A DNA stretch of 7,813 nucleotides from positions 1 through 7,813 of the forward strand of contig JAQULV010000045.1 of assembly GCA_028718405.1 (NCBI GenBank). The letters are read 5' to 3'. The stretch comes from Smithellaceae bacterium. GTDB lineage: Bacteria; Desulfobacterota; Syntrophia; Syntrophales; JAQULV01. Both the position numbers and the translations under genes were made by a program. Within the stretch, counting starts at the first letter, position 1; the number at the start of each line of letters is the position of its first letter. This document shows positions 1 to 6,272 of this stretch, piece after piece. The notes below the pieces were generated by a model. That model was not told the origin of the DNA and did no database searches. It saw nothing but the letters and a program-made list of their open reading frames with translations.

Positions 1-513
1 ATGGCCATCCTGAATGTCGGCCAGGCGCAGGGACCTGTAGCCGATGGCACCCGCACAGAGCAGCGGTGCTGCCTCGACATCGGTGAAGACCTCCGGAACG
101 GAATAGACAAAATTCTCGGACACGGTCATGAACTCGGCATAACCACCGTCGGCGTCGCGTCCCGTCGCCCGGAATTGTCGGCAGAGGTTCTCATTGCCGG
201 CCAGGCAGGCGGGGCAACGCCCGCAAGTCCAGTAGATCCATCCGATTCCGATCCGATCACCCACCCGGAAGCGAGAGACCTCTTTTCCCAAGGCCGCAAC
301 AGTCCCCACGATCTGATGACCAAGGACAATGGGATAGACGGGAGGCGGCGTCCGTCCTTCGATCTCGTCCAATTCCGTGTGGCAGATGCCACAGGCCGAA
401 ACCTTGACGAGGATTTCCCCGGGACCCGGCGCGGGCTCTCTCAGATCCGCAAGCTCCAGTGGCGTCGTGTTGGCGCGGAGGTCTTCCACGCCCCTGAGGA
501 CCATCGCTTTCAT
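1..513 (-). CDS. Zinc-dependent alcohol dehydrogenase (MDR family), N-terminal part; C-terminus beyond left edge
   Basis: Reading the minus strand from ATG at 513 gives 171 uninterrupted codons to base 1. This is the GroES-like catalytic domain of a medium-chain zinc alcohol dehydrogenase, which interconverts alcohols and aldehydes or ketones with NAD(P). Visible ligands are catalytic C41 (in CGICHTELD), H66 and C153, and structural zinc C97, C100, C103 and C111 (C-x2-C-x2-C-x7-C). The usual GHE motif reads GHQ (65-67), as in a subset of AdhP-like members. The YR-L motif near 159-162 is also present. The NAD-binding Rossmann domain, expected in a protein of about 330-350 aa, lies outside the window. 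A GAGGAGGAGG Shine-Dalgarno sits 6 bases before this ATG, which favours it over the ATG three codons downstream. The gene is transcribed away from the ATPase. Family is secure; the substrate cannot be read from the sequence. Confidence 0.93.
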   Translation of the reverse strand, partial: MKAMVLRGVEDLRANTTPLELADLREPAPGPGEILVKVSACGICHTELDEIEGRTPPPVYPIVLGHQIVGTVAALGKEVSRFRVGDRIGIGWIYWTCGRCPACLAGNENLCRQFRATGRDADGGYAEFMTVSENFVYSVPEVFTDVEAAPLLCAGAIGYRSLRLADIQDGH

Positions 514-518
514 AGGCT

Positions 519-529
519 GCCTCCTCCTC
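519..529 (-). promoter_or_regulatory. Ribosome binding site of the alcohol dehydrogenase gene
   Basis: On the minus strand a GAGGAGGAGG tract lies 6 bases before the ATG at 513. It is close to the anti-Shine-Dalgarno complement and decides the start codon. Confidence 0.7.
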
Positions 530-550
530 GGTATCCGTTCGACCACTGTC

Positions 551-579
551 ATATAATCACATTTGGATGACGAGGGCAA
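551..579 (-). promoter_or_regulatory. Candidate sigma-70 promoter for the alcohol dehydrogenase gene
   Basis: On the minus strand, TTGCCC (574-579) and TTATAT (551-556) are separated by exactly 17 bases. They resemble -35 and -10 boxes and lie about 38 bases upstream of the ATG at 513, leaving a short leader that contains the RBS. The boxes match the consensus only partly, so this is a sequence-based guess. Confidence 0.45.
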
Positions 580-649
580 TTATTTCCGTGTTGCCGAGAC
601 GAGACATCCTTGCGTTATTGCGTCATTTCCAGTAAGGAGAAGGTGGCCC

Positions 650-709
650 ATGAGTCAGGAAGCTGAAGCAGGGGGGAGCTGGGGCCGCCCTTCGCGAGTG
701 CCGTGTTAG
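650..709 (+). CDS. Possible 19-aa mini-ORF upstream of the ATPase gene
   Basis: An ATG at 650 is preceded by a purine-rich AAGGAGAAGG tract (634-643) and opens a 19-codon frame (MSQEAEAGGSWGRPSRVPC) ending at TAG 707-709. I recognise no family. It could be a translated leader peptide, the stub of a decayed gene, or chance. It is not rich in one amino acid, as attenuator peptides are. No clear terminator follows; only a weak 5-bp hairpin (GAGCG 721-725 with CGCTC 736-740) lies between it and the ATPase start. The main support is the quality of the RBS. Confidence 0.25.
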   Translation: MSQEAEAGGSWGRPSRVPC

Positions 710-782
710 CTGCGCTATCTGAGCGGCTATCGGTTCGCTCTTGGCGTGATGCTGTCTTTGCCTCAACCTGGAGGACCGGCGA

Positions 783-1496
783 GTGCACCTAAAAAGTATC
801 CATATCTATAAGGAAAGATATCCACGTCCGGACGTCTATCCTTTCAACCTGTCGATCTTTCATAAGACGCGGAGCCTCTCTTTCGATAAGCCGGTTGCGA
901 TCTTCGTCGGTGAGAACGGCACCGGCAAATCAACACTGCTGAAGGCCATCTGCCGCCGCTGCGGGATCCATATGTGGGAAGGCGAGGGCGGCAGCCGCTT
1001 TGAGCACAATCCTTACGAGGACCGCTTCTCAGACTACATCAGCGTAGAGTGGGTTGATGGAAAGATCCAAGGGTCGTACTTCGGCTCAGATATCTTCCAG
1101 ACCTTTGTAAAGGCCCTAGACGAATGGGCTGCTACGGACGCAGGTCAGCTCGACTATTTCGGCGGCAAGTCGCTCATGACGCAGTCACACGGACAGTCGC
1201 TGATGTCCTTCTTTCGAAACCGCTACCGGGTCAAGGGGCTTTATCTCCTCGATGAGCCCGAGACCGCTCTTTCGCCCCGCCGGCAGTTGGAGCTGGTTTC
1301 GATCCTTGTGGCCATGGCGGCGCAGGGTCATGCCCAGTTTATCATGGCCAGCCACTCCCCAATCTTGCTCGCCTGTCCCGGGGCCGCCCTTTACAGCTTT
1401 GATCGAGATGCCATTTCACCAATCCGTTATGAAGATACGGACCACTTCCGGCTCTACCGGGAATTCATGGCTGACCGTGGCCGGTTCCTGCCATAG
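783..1496 (+). CDS. Stand-alone ABC/AAA-type predicted ATPase (COG3910-like)
   Basis: This is a 237-aa cytosolic ATPase that starts at GTG, with GGAGG 8 bases upstream. Walker A is GENGTGKST (43-51). An ABC-signature-like SHGQS lies at 135-139. Walker B is GLYLLDEPE with D157 and E158, followed by an ALSPRRQ D-loop-like segment. The switch histidine is H191 in ASHSP. The N-terminal ERYPRPDVYPFNL and the C-terminal YEDTDHFRLYREF segments are characteristic of the small COG3910 predicted-ATPase group, and the length fits a complete member. There is no transmembrane segment and no permease partner, so it is unlikely to be a transporter. It resembles the SMC/RecF-like ATPase class in its head motifs but lacks a coiled-coil arm. 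The biological role of this family is not established. Neighbours are a divergent dehydrogenase and, after a 281-bp gap, the hydrogenase operon; nothing ties it to either. Confidence 0.9.
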   Translation: MHLKSIHIYKERYPRPDVYPFNLSIFHKTRSLSFDKPVAIFVGENGTGKSTLLKAICRRCGIHMWEGEGGSRFEHNPYEDRFSDYISVEWVDGKIQGSYFGSDIFQTFVKALDEWAATDAGQLDYFGGKSLMTQSHGQSLMSFFRNRYRVKGLYLLDEPETALSPRRQLELVSILVAMAAQGHAQFIMASHSPILLACPGAALYSFDRDAISPIRYEDTDHFRLYREFMADRGRFLP

Positions 1497-1777
1497 GGGC
1501 CCCGCAAAACAAAATCATTGACAAGAAAACAGCGGCCGACGTAAATTCTATATGTGCGGGGCTTGGCAGTTATATCCGATGTCATATGTCCGCTTCCAAC
1601 CACCTGACACGCCCCGTGGCGTCCCGGCAGAACCGTTTTCCGGATTCTTCATAACCTCAGTAACTGCGGCGTAACGTTATTCCCGTCTTCATAGTTAACC
1701 TCTGGCAGTCTTCGTAAGATAAAAGGTCACTTGCCCTCATTTCTCGCAGGGCGAAAGAAAAGCAAGGAGAGGCAGAG
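1497..1777. other. 281-bp intergenic region upstream of the hydrogenase operon
   Basis: No convincing ORF lies here. It contains a promoter candidate at 1518-1547 and a GGGGCCCC palindrome overlapping the ATPase stop (1496-1503). GCCCCGC (1499-1505) is the reverse complement of GCGGGGC (1556-1562). The 8-bp palindrome TAACGTTA (1672-1679) lies at the right end of a loose ATAAC...GTTAT inverted repeat (1651-1680), which could be an operator. A second, weak promoter-like pair is TTAACC (1695-1700) and GATAAA (1718-1723). I looked for a sigma-54 GG-N10-GC element, common at hydrogenase operons, and did not find one with correct spacing. No clear rho-independent terminator for the ATPase gene is visible. 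Confidence 0.5.
1518..1547 (+). promoter_or_regulatory. Candidate promoter with consensus -35 box upstream of the hydrogenase operon
   Basis: A perfect TTGACA (1518-1523) is followed after 18 bases by TAAATT (1542-1547), a fair -10 box. It is 22 bases beyond the ATPase stop and about 230 bases before the hydrogenase start, so it would give a long untranslated leader containing the TAACGTTA palindrome. Confidence 0.35.
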
Positions 1778-3568
1778 ATGGAGCAAGTAAGGATTACGAT
1801 CAACGGCAGCGAGTTCAGCTCTCCCGTGGGGACAACGGTCCTTCAAGCCGCGAAACAGGCGGAGATCGACATTCCCACTCTTTGCGACCATCCGGCGCTG
1901 GCCCCCATCGGTGCCTGCCGGATCTGCGTCGTGGAAGTCAAGGGACAGCGCAATCTTCAAACCGCCTGCAGTTACCCGATTTCGGAAGGGATGGAGATAG
2001 AGACCGAGTCCCCGCGTGTCGTCAAGGCGAGGAAGCTCGTTTTAGACATGCTCTTCTCGGAGCGCAATCACTTCTGCATGTTCTGCGAGGCCAGCGGCGA
2101 CTGCGAACTGCAGACGCTGGGCTATCGCTACGGCCTCGATCACTGGCTGTATCCCACCTACACGAAGCCCTTTCCAATCGATGCAACGCAGAAATTCTTC
2201 TTGATGGAGCATAACCGTTGCATCCTCTGTCAGCGGTGTTCCCGGGCTTGCGGCGAACTCGTCGCCAACCATACCCTGGGATTGCGTCAGCGCGGCACCG
2301 ATACCATGATCCACGCCGATACTTATCTGCCGTGGGGCGAATCAACGTGCATCACCTGCGGGACGTGCCTGCAATCCTGCCCGACGGGGGCGATAATCGA
2401 AAGGCGCAGTTCTTTTACCGGCCGAAGCGGACAAACGGAAAAGACGGCCAGTACCTGCAGCCAGTGCAGTATCGGCTGCGGGATAAAGGTCGTCACCCGC
2501 GGCGGCCAGGTGCTGCGGATTGAAGGTGACTGGGGTGCGGAGGTGAACGGAGGGCTCCTCTGCAAACGTGGACGTTTCGATCCTCTCTTTGAAGGGCGCG
2601 CCCGCTATACCGAGCCCCTGCTTCGCAGAGACGGAAAGCTTTCTCCGGCTGACTGGGATCTGATTCTGACGACGGTGGCGGAGAGAATCAATGATGCCCG
2701 CCCCGATCAGGTCGGGATTCTTTGTTCCAGCAGTGCCACGTCCGAGGCTCTTCACCTGGCCAACAATCTCTTCCGCCGACAACTGCACTCTCAGGCGGGG
2801 CTTCTCAATGGTGCGGTACCCCAGGCCTTTGATGCCGGGCTGCTCAGTGACATTGAGGGCAGTGACATCATCATCGTTGCCGGCGCCGATCCGGTGCGTG
2901 CCCAGCCCGTCAGTTCTTTCATCGTCAAACGGACGGCAGACCGCGGAGCCCGCCTGGTCTTGGTCGCAGGAAAGGACAACGGCCTTTCTCCTTTCGCCCA
3001 CGTCCATGTGCCTCCCGATGAAATCGGCAAGGCCGTCGAGATTGCATCTCGCGCCGAGCGTCCCACAGTCGTCTACGGAGATGCCGTTACGGATGCGCAA
3101 CTCAACGCCCTTAAGGCTCTGGAGGGGAAGGCGACCTTTGTCCGCATCGAACCGGGAGTCAACACCTATACGGCAGCGAGTTTGGGGATAAACAAAGGGC
3201 TCAATACTCGCGGCCTAAAAGTGCTTTACGTTCTTCTCGGTGATCAGGATTGGGATGGAAGCGGCGTGATCGAGTCGCTATCACCCGATGTCTTCATCGT
3301 CCTGCAGGGAGGATTTGTCTCTCCGCTGGCGGGCCGTGCCGACGCCGTTCTTCCGTCGGCCATCTGGTCGGAGAGGATGGGGACGACGGTTAATACCGAC
3401 GGCCGGGTGCTGGGTCTCAGTGCGGCCTTCCCGCCAGACGGTGAGGCGAAGCAGGACTGGGAAGTTCTCCAACTCCTCGCCGGGGGGCTGGGGCTCGAGA
3501 CGGGAGGATCGTTTGCGGAGATATCGGCTGCTGCCGTTGCGGAGCTGAAGGGAAAGGAGGGCAGATGA
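1778..3568 (+). CDS. hoxU: HoxU/NuoG-like iron-sulfur electron-transfer subunit of the NAD-type [NiFe] hydrogenase
   Basis: This 596-aa protein should carry electrons between HoxYH and a partner. Residues 1-210 match HoxU: 2Fe-2S ligands C36, C47, C50 and C64, then NHFCMFCEASGDCELQ (97-112; H98, C100, C103, C109), then two 4Fe-4S sets at C148/151/154/158 and C191/194/197/201. From about 220 it continues as a NuoG/formate-dehydrogenase-like module. That begins with a fifth cluster motif (C227, C230, C234, C262) and runs through a shortened molybdopterin-oxidoreductase fold to ADAVLP (521-526) and NTDGRV (539-544). Canonical HoxU is about 235 aa and lacks this half; canonical NuoG is considerably longer. 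I see no Cys/Sec site for molybdenum, so the C-terminal half is probably cofactor-free, as in complex I. GGAG at 1766-1769 sets the start. Its stop overlaps the hoxY start, showing co-expression. The hoxU symbol describes the N-terminal half only. Confidence 0.85.
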   Translation: MEQVRITINGSEFSSPVGTTVLQAAKQAEIDIPTLCDHPALAPIGACRICVVEVKGQRNLQTACSYPISEGMEIETESPRVVKARKLVLDMLFSERNHFCMFCEASGDCELQTLGYRYGLDHWLYPTYTKPFPIDATQKFFLMEHNRCILCQRCSRACGELVANHTLGLRQRGTDTMIHADTYLPWGESTCITCGTCLQSCPTGAIIERRSSFTGRSGQTEKTASTCSQCSIGCGIKVVTRGGQVLRIEGDWGAEVNGGLLCKRGRFDPLFEGRARYTEPLLRRDGKLSPADWDLILTTVAERINDARPDQVGILCSSSATSEALHLANNLFRRQLHSQAGLLNGAVPQAFDAGLLSDIEGSDIIIVAGADPVRAQPVSSFIVKRTADRGARLVLVAGKDNGLSPFAHVHVPPDEIGKAVEIASRAERPTVVYGDAVTDAQLNALKALEGKATFVRIEPGVNTYTAASLGINKGLNTRGLKVLYVLLGDQDWDGSGVIESLSPDVFIVLQGGFVSPLAGRADAVLPSAIWSERMGTTVNTDGRVLGLSAAFPPDGEAKQDWEVLQLLAGGLGLETGGSFAEISAAAVAELKGKEGR

Positions 3569-4113
3569 TGCCAAAGGTAAAAATCGCCACGGACTGGCTG
3601 GCCGGATGTGCCGGCTGCCACATGTCGCTTCTGGATATGGACGAGAGGATCGTCGGTTTGCTGGAGTCAGTCGATTTTACCTCTTCGCCGGTGACGGATT
3701 TGAAGCATCCACCCGATGAGGGCGTTACGGTCGGCATCCTGGAGGGTGCCATCAGCAACACTCACAATATCGAGGTGGCGAAGAAGATGCGCGAGAAATG
3801 TCAGATCCTCGTTGCCGTAGGTGATTGTGCCACTTTCGGCGGTATTGTCGCGATGCGCAATCTCGTCGGTACAGACCAGGCCTTGGAGCGTGCCTACCTG
3901 GAAACGGAGAGTGTCTGCGGCGGTTTGATCCCGGATTCGGATGAATTGGTTAAGCCGCTCCCGATGGTCACGGGCGTAGACAAGATTGTCAAGGTGGATC
4001 TGTTCGTACCGGGCTGCCCGCCGCGCGCCGACGCCTTCTTCTATGCACTGACGGAGCTCTTGGCCGGCCGGACGCCCGTTATCCTGCCGCCGGAACTCTT
4101 CACATACGACTAA
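3565..4113 (+). CDS. hoxY: [NiFe] hydrogenase small subunit HoxY (group 3d-like)
   Basis: This 182-aa cytoplasmic small subunit holds the proximal 4Fe-4S cluster next to the active site. Predicted ligands are C15 and C18 (GCAGC), C88 (VGDCATFGG) and C151 (VPGCPPRADAFF). The LLDMDERIVGLLE segment, ILEGAISNTHNIE and the PGCPP ending are typical of HoxY. The short length excludes the periplasmic, Tat-exported three-cluster small subunits, and there is no signal peptide. The ATG at 3565 overlaps the previous stop as ATGA. A second ATG at 3568 follows immediately and is better spaced from AAAGGAGG (7 bases rather than 4), so the protein may begin MPKVKIATDW. The HoxH gene follows directly, with its RBS overlapping this stop codon. 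Confidence 0.93.
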   Translation: MMPKVKIATDWLAGCAGCHMSLLDMDERIVGLLESVDFTSSPVTDLKHPPDEGVTVGILEGAISNTHNIEVAKKMREKCQILVAVGDCATFGGIVAMRNLVGTDQALERAYLETESVCGGLIPDSDELVKPLPMVTGVDKIVKVDLFVPGCPPRADAFFYALTELLAGRTPVILPPELFTYD

Positions 4114-4119
4114 AGGAGG
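4112..4119 (+). promoter_or_regulatory. Ribosome binding site of hoxH overlapping the hoxY stop
   Basis: AAAGGAGG uses the last two bases of the hoxY TAA stop and lies 6 bases before the hoxH ATG. This arrangement supports tight translational linkage of the two subunits. Confidence 0.7.
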
Positions 4120-4125
4120 ACATCC

Positions 4126-5556
4126 ATGGCTGCCCGCAAGATAACAATCGAGCCGGTCACGCGTATTGAAGGCCACGGCCGGGTGACGATCCATTTGAAC
4201 GACGACGGCGAGGTGGAACAGACATATTTCCATGTCGATGAATTCCGCGGCTTGGAGAAGTTTACTGAAGGCCGGCCTTACCATGAGATGACGCAGATCA
4301 CCCAGCGCATCTGCGGCATCTGTCCGGTCAGCCACCATCTCGCCTCTGCCAAGGCCTGTGACGGCATCGCCCGGGTGGAGCCGCCGCGACCGGCAAAACT
4401 TCTGCGTGAGCTGATGCACATGGGGCAGATGGTCCAGTCACACGGCATGCATTTCTTCTACCTGGCGGGACCGGATCTCATTTTGGGTTTTGATGCCGAT
4501 CCGGCCGAAAGAAACGTCTTCGGTATCATCAAGGCCGATCCGGAACTGGCGTTGAAGGCGGTGAACCTGCGCCGCTACGGACAGCAGATCATTGAACGGC
4601 TCGGTGGGAAAAGGATCCATCCGAACTTCACCGTTCCCGGCGGCGTGAACGCTCCCCTTGAACAGAAGGACCATGACGCGATTGCCGCCGAGCTTCCTGC
4701 AATGGTTGCGATTGCCAAAAAAGCGGTAGAGATCGGCAAAGGCTGGCTAGAGGCGAACAAGGATTTGGCGGAACACTTCGCATCTTTTCCGTCCAACTAT
4801 ATGGGCCTCGTTGACGAAGAGGGCGGTATGCAGCTTTACGACGGCGAGATCCGCGTCAAAGACGACCAGGGTCGGATGATCGCTCAGTTCAAGGGGGAGA
4901 ACTACCTCTCCCATGTCGCGGAGCACGTGGAGGCTTGGTCCTTCCTCAAGTATCCCTACTATCGGAAGCTCGGCTGGCCCCAGGGAACATACAGGGTGGG
5001 GCCGCTGGGGAGGATGAACGTCATCGATAAGATCGGGACACCTTTGGCGGATCGTGAGTTTCAGCAGTTTCGGCAGATTAACGGAGGCCGGCCCGTGGAA
5101 GGGTCGCTCTTCTATCATTACGCCCGTCTGATTGAACTTGTTTATGCCCTGGAGCGTATCGAGCAACTTCTGGCCGATAAAGACATCATGTCGCGTGACA
5201 TCCGCAATAGCCCCCGGGAGGTGAAGCTTCCCGGTCAGGGGGTCGGGGTAATCGAGGCTCCACGCGGGACGCTGTTCCACGATTACAGTACCGACGCGAA
5301 CGGCCAGTTGACGAGGGTGAATCTTATCGTTGCCACCGGCAATAACAACTGGGCGATGCATACGGCGGCAGGACAAGTGGCCAAGGCCTTCGTGAAAGGA
5401 ACGCGTATCGAAGAAGGGATGCTCAACAGGGTGGAGGCAGCCATCCGCTGCTACGATCCGTGTCTGTCGTGTGCTACACATGCCCTGGGGAGGATGCCGC
5501 TGGAAGTAACACTCGTGGCGGCCGACGGCAGGATCTTGGACCGGATTAGTCGTTAG
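4126..5556 (+). CDS. hoxH: [NiFe] hydrogenase large subunit HoxH (group 3d-like)
   Basis: This 476-aa catalytic subunit carries the Ni-Fe(CN)2CO centre and interconverts H2 with protons and electrons. The N-terminal L1 motif RICGICPVSHH gives C63 and C66, and the C-terminal L2 motif DPCLSCATH gives C446 and C449, the four nickel thiolates. ITIEPVTRIEGHGRV at the start, VGPLGRMNV and GVGVIEAPRGTLFHDY are strongly HoxH-like. After H452 a 24-residue tail (ALGRMPLEV to the end) remains, as expected for a precursor cleaved by a dedicated protease, and the next gene encodes one. Length matches the roughly 470-490 aa of soluble NAD-type hydrogenase large subunits. The gene is intact. Assignment to group 3d rather than 3b/3c rests on motif resemblance and the HoxU/HoxY partners. 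Confidence 0.95.
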   Translation: MAARKITIEPVTRIEGHGRVTIHLNDDGEVEQTYFHVDEFRGLEKFTEGRPYHEMTQITQRICGICPVSHHLASAKACDGIARVEPPRPAKLLRELMHMGQMVQSHGMHFFYLAGPDLILGFDADPAERNVFGIIKADPELALKAVNLRRYGQQIIERLGGKRIHPNFTVPGGVNAPLEQKDHDAIAAELPAMVAIAKKAVEIGKGWLEANKDLAEHFASFPSNYMGLVDEEGGMQLYDGEIRVKDDQGRMIAQFKGENYLSHVAEHVEAWSFLKYPYYRKLGWPQGTYRVGPLGRMNVIDKIGTPLADREFQQFRQINGGRPVEGSLFYHYARLIELVYALERIEQLLADKDIMSRDIRNSPREVKLPGQGVGVIEAPRGTLFHDYSTDANGQLTRVNLIVATGNNNWAMHTAAGQVAKAFVKGTRIEEGMLNRVEAAIRCYDPCLSCATHALGRMPLEVTLVAADGRILDRISR

Positions 5557-5564
5557 GACGAAGC

Positions 5565-6149
5565 ATGGGTGATATCTTGGTTCCCCGACGCGAACGGCAC
5601 GATGATGAACGTGATGCGACGTCCACGCTTGCGGGAAAAACCCGGCGGACACTGGTTATCGGTTACGGCAATATCGATCGCGGCGATGACGGCGTTGCCT
5701 TTCATCTCGTCAATTCTCTCCGGCGACGCATGGGACAGGATCAGCTTGAGTACGATGAAACCGGACTGGAGTATCTCGGCCGGGAAGTAGACTCCATTTT
5801 CCTTGTGCAGCTGACACCGGAGATGATGGAGGTCATGAAAGAGTATGACCGCGTTATATTCGTCGACGCGCATGTGACGGCGGGAAGCGGACAGGACATA
5901 CGTTTCGACCGCTTGCCTCCCATCTTCAGGTCGAACTGCTTTTCCCATCAGATGACGCCGGAGGCATTGATCCTTTTTCTCAAAACCATCTTTGGGAAGG
6001 AGCTCCCCGCCTATATCCTTTCCATCGGCGGCCGTGATTTTGATTTCGGGAGGCAGCTCTCGGAAGCAACGGCCGTATTGGTGGAGAAGGCGTCGGCATC
6101 TCTGATGCAATTGCTTGAGAGCAATAGCTGCGGAAGTATCACACGATAA
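5565..6149 (+). CDS. hoxW: HoxW-type hydrogenase maturation endopeptidase
   Basis: This 194-aa protease of the HyaD/HybD/HoxW family should cut HoxH after H452 once nickel is loaded, allowing the active site to close. The signature GYGNIDRGDDGVAF spans 33-46, and D42 aligns with the nickel-sensing Glu of HybD. VDAH with D101 and SHQMTPE with H128 are the other expected metal contacts, and ILSIGGRDFDFG near the C-terminus is family-like. Position 38, usually leucine or nearby in GNxLRGDD, is Asp. The first 28 residues precede the normal family start and are charged; no in-frame ATG lies between, so ATG 5565 is retained, with AGGA at 5555-5558 overlapping the hoxH stop. Only 8 bases separate it from hoxH. 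The last codons fall inside the start of the duplicated leader region that follows, so the extreme C-terminus may not be ancestral. Confidence 0.88.
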   Translation: MGDILVPRRERHDDERDATSTLAGKTRRTLVIGYGNIDRGDDGVAFHLVNSLRRRMGQDQLEYDETGLEYLGREVDSIFLVQLTPEMMEVMKEYDRVIFVDAHVTAGSGQDIRFDRLPPIFRSNCFSHQMTPEALILFLKTIFGKELPAYILSIGGRDFDFGRQLSEATAVLVEKASASLMQLLESNSCGSITR

Positions 6150-6151
6150 TC

Positions 6152-6205
6152 AAAAACCGCCAGCTTCCTTGAAGACTGGGCCATCTAAGGTTTTTCGGAA
6201 GCTGG
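6152..6205. repeat. Interleaved inverted repeats after hoxW; possible terminator or folded RNA
   Basis: AAAAACC (6152-6158) pairs with GGTTTTT (6189-6195), and CCAGCTTCC (6160-6168) pairs with GGAAGCTGG (6197-6205). Because the arms alternate, both stems together would form a pseudoknot; otherwise they are alternatives. The plus strand can also form a local hairpin at 6160-6179 (CCAGCTTC, loop CTT, GAAG-A-CTGG), with a T5 run 11 bases later. On the minus strand the 9-bp stem is followed by CGGTTTTT, a terminator-like arrangement. It may end the hox transcript, but the geometry is imperfect. Confidence 0.45.
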
Positions 6206-6243
6206 GACCGTAAATATTCTTAGACCAAACTGATACAAAATTC

Positions 6244-6272
6244 TGGACAACCTTTCCCGTTTTCGAGAAAAT
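6244..6272 (+). promoter_or_regulatory. Candidate promoter in leader 1 (TGGACA-17-GAAAAT)
   Basis: TGGACA (6244-6249) and GAAAAT (6267-6272) are 17 bases apart, matching sigma-70 spacing with 5/6 and 4/6 consensus bases. The identical pair with identical spacing occurs in the duplicated leader, which is the main support. It would give an untranslated leader of about 250 bases before the lipoprotein ATG. Confidence 0.4.

Larger units (their letters stand above)
514..782. other. Divergent intergenic region between alcohol dehydrogenase and ATPase genes
   Basis: This region holds the dehydrogenase promoter and RBS on the minus strand. On the plus strand it holds the mini-ORF at 650-709 and a weak promoter-like pair, TTGCCG (591-596) and GTTATT (614-619) with 17-base spacing. 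A GGAGG at 770-774 serves the ATPase. The ATPase frame is closed by TGA at 747-749, so no earlier start can extend it by more than about 11 codons. I see no tRNA, repeat array or transposon ends. Confidence 0.6.

Noticed and set aside
1..570. 189-codon plus-strand frame
   Set aside because: It lies opposite the alcohol dehydrogenase, whose minus-strand reading has all catalytic and structural zinc ligands, an RBS and a promoter. The plus-strand translation resembles no protein.
1496..1503. GGGGCCCC as a terminator of the ATPase gene
   Set aside because: It is a palindrome without a loop and has no T run after it.
1563..1580. Possible sigma-54 promoter before the hydrogenase (TTGGCAG...)
   Set aside because: The GG is not followed by GC at the required 10-base interval; other GG/GC pairs nearby also have wrong spacing.
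2342..3100. 252-codon minus-strand frame across hoxU, and similar antisense frames over hoxU, hoxY and hoxW
   Set aside because: Shadows of conserved plus-strand genes with no recognisable motifs.
4747..5652. 301-codon minus-strand frame across hoxH
   Set aside because: Long antisense frame produced by GC-rich codon use; hoxH on the plus strand is unmistakable.
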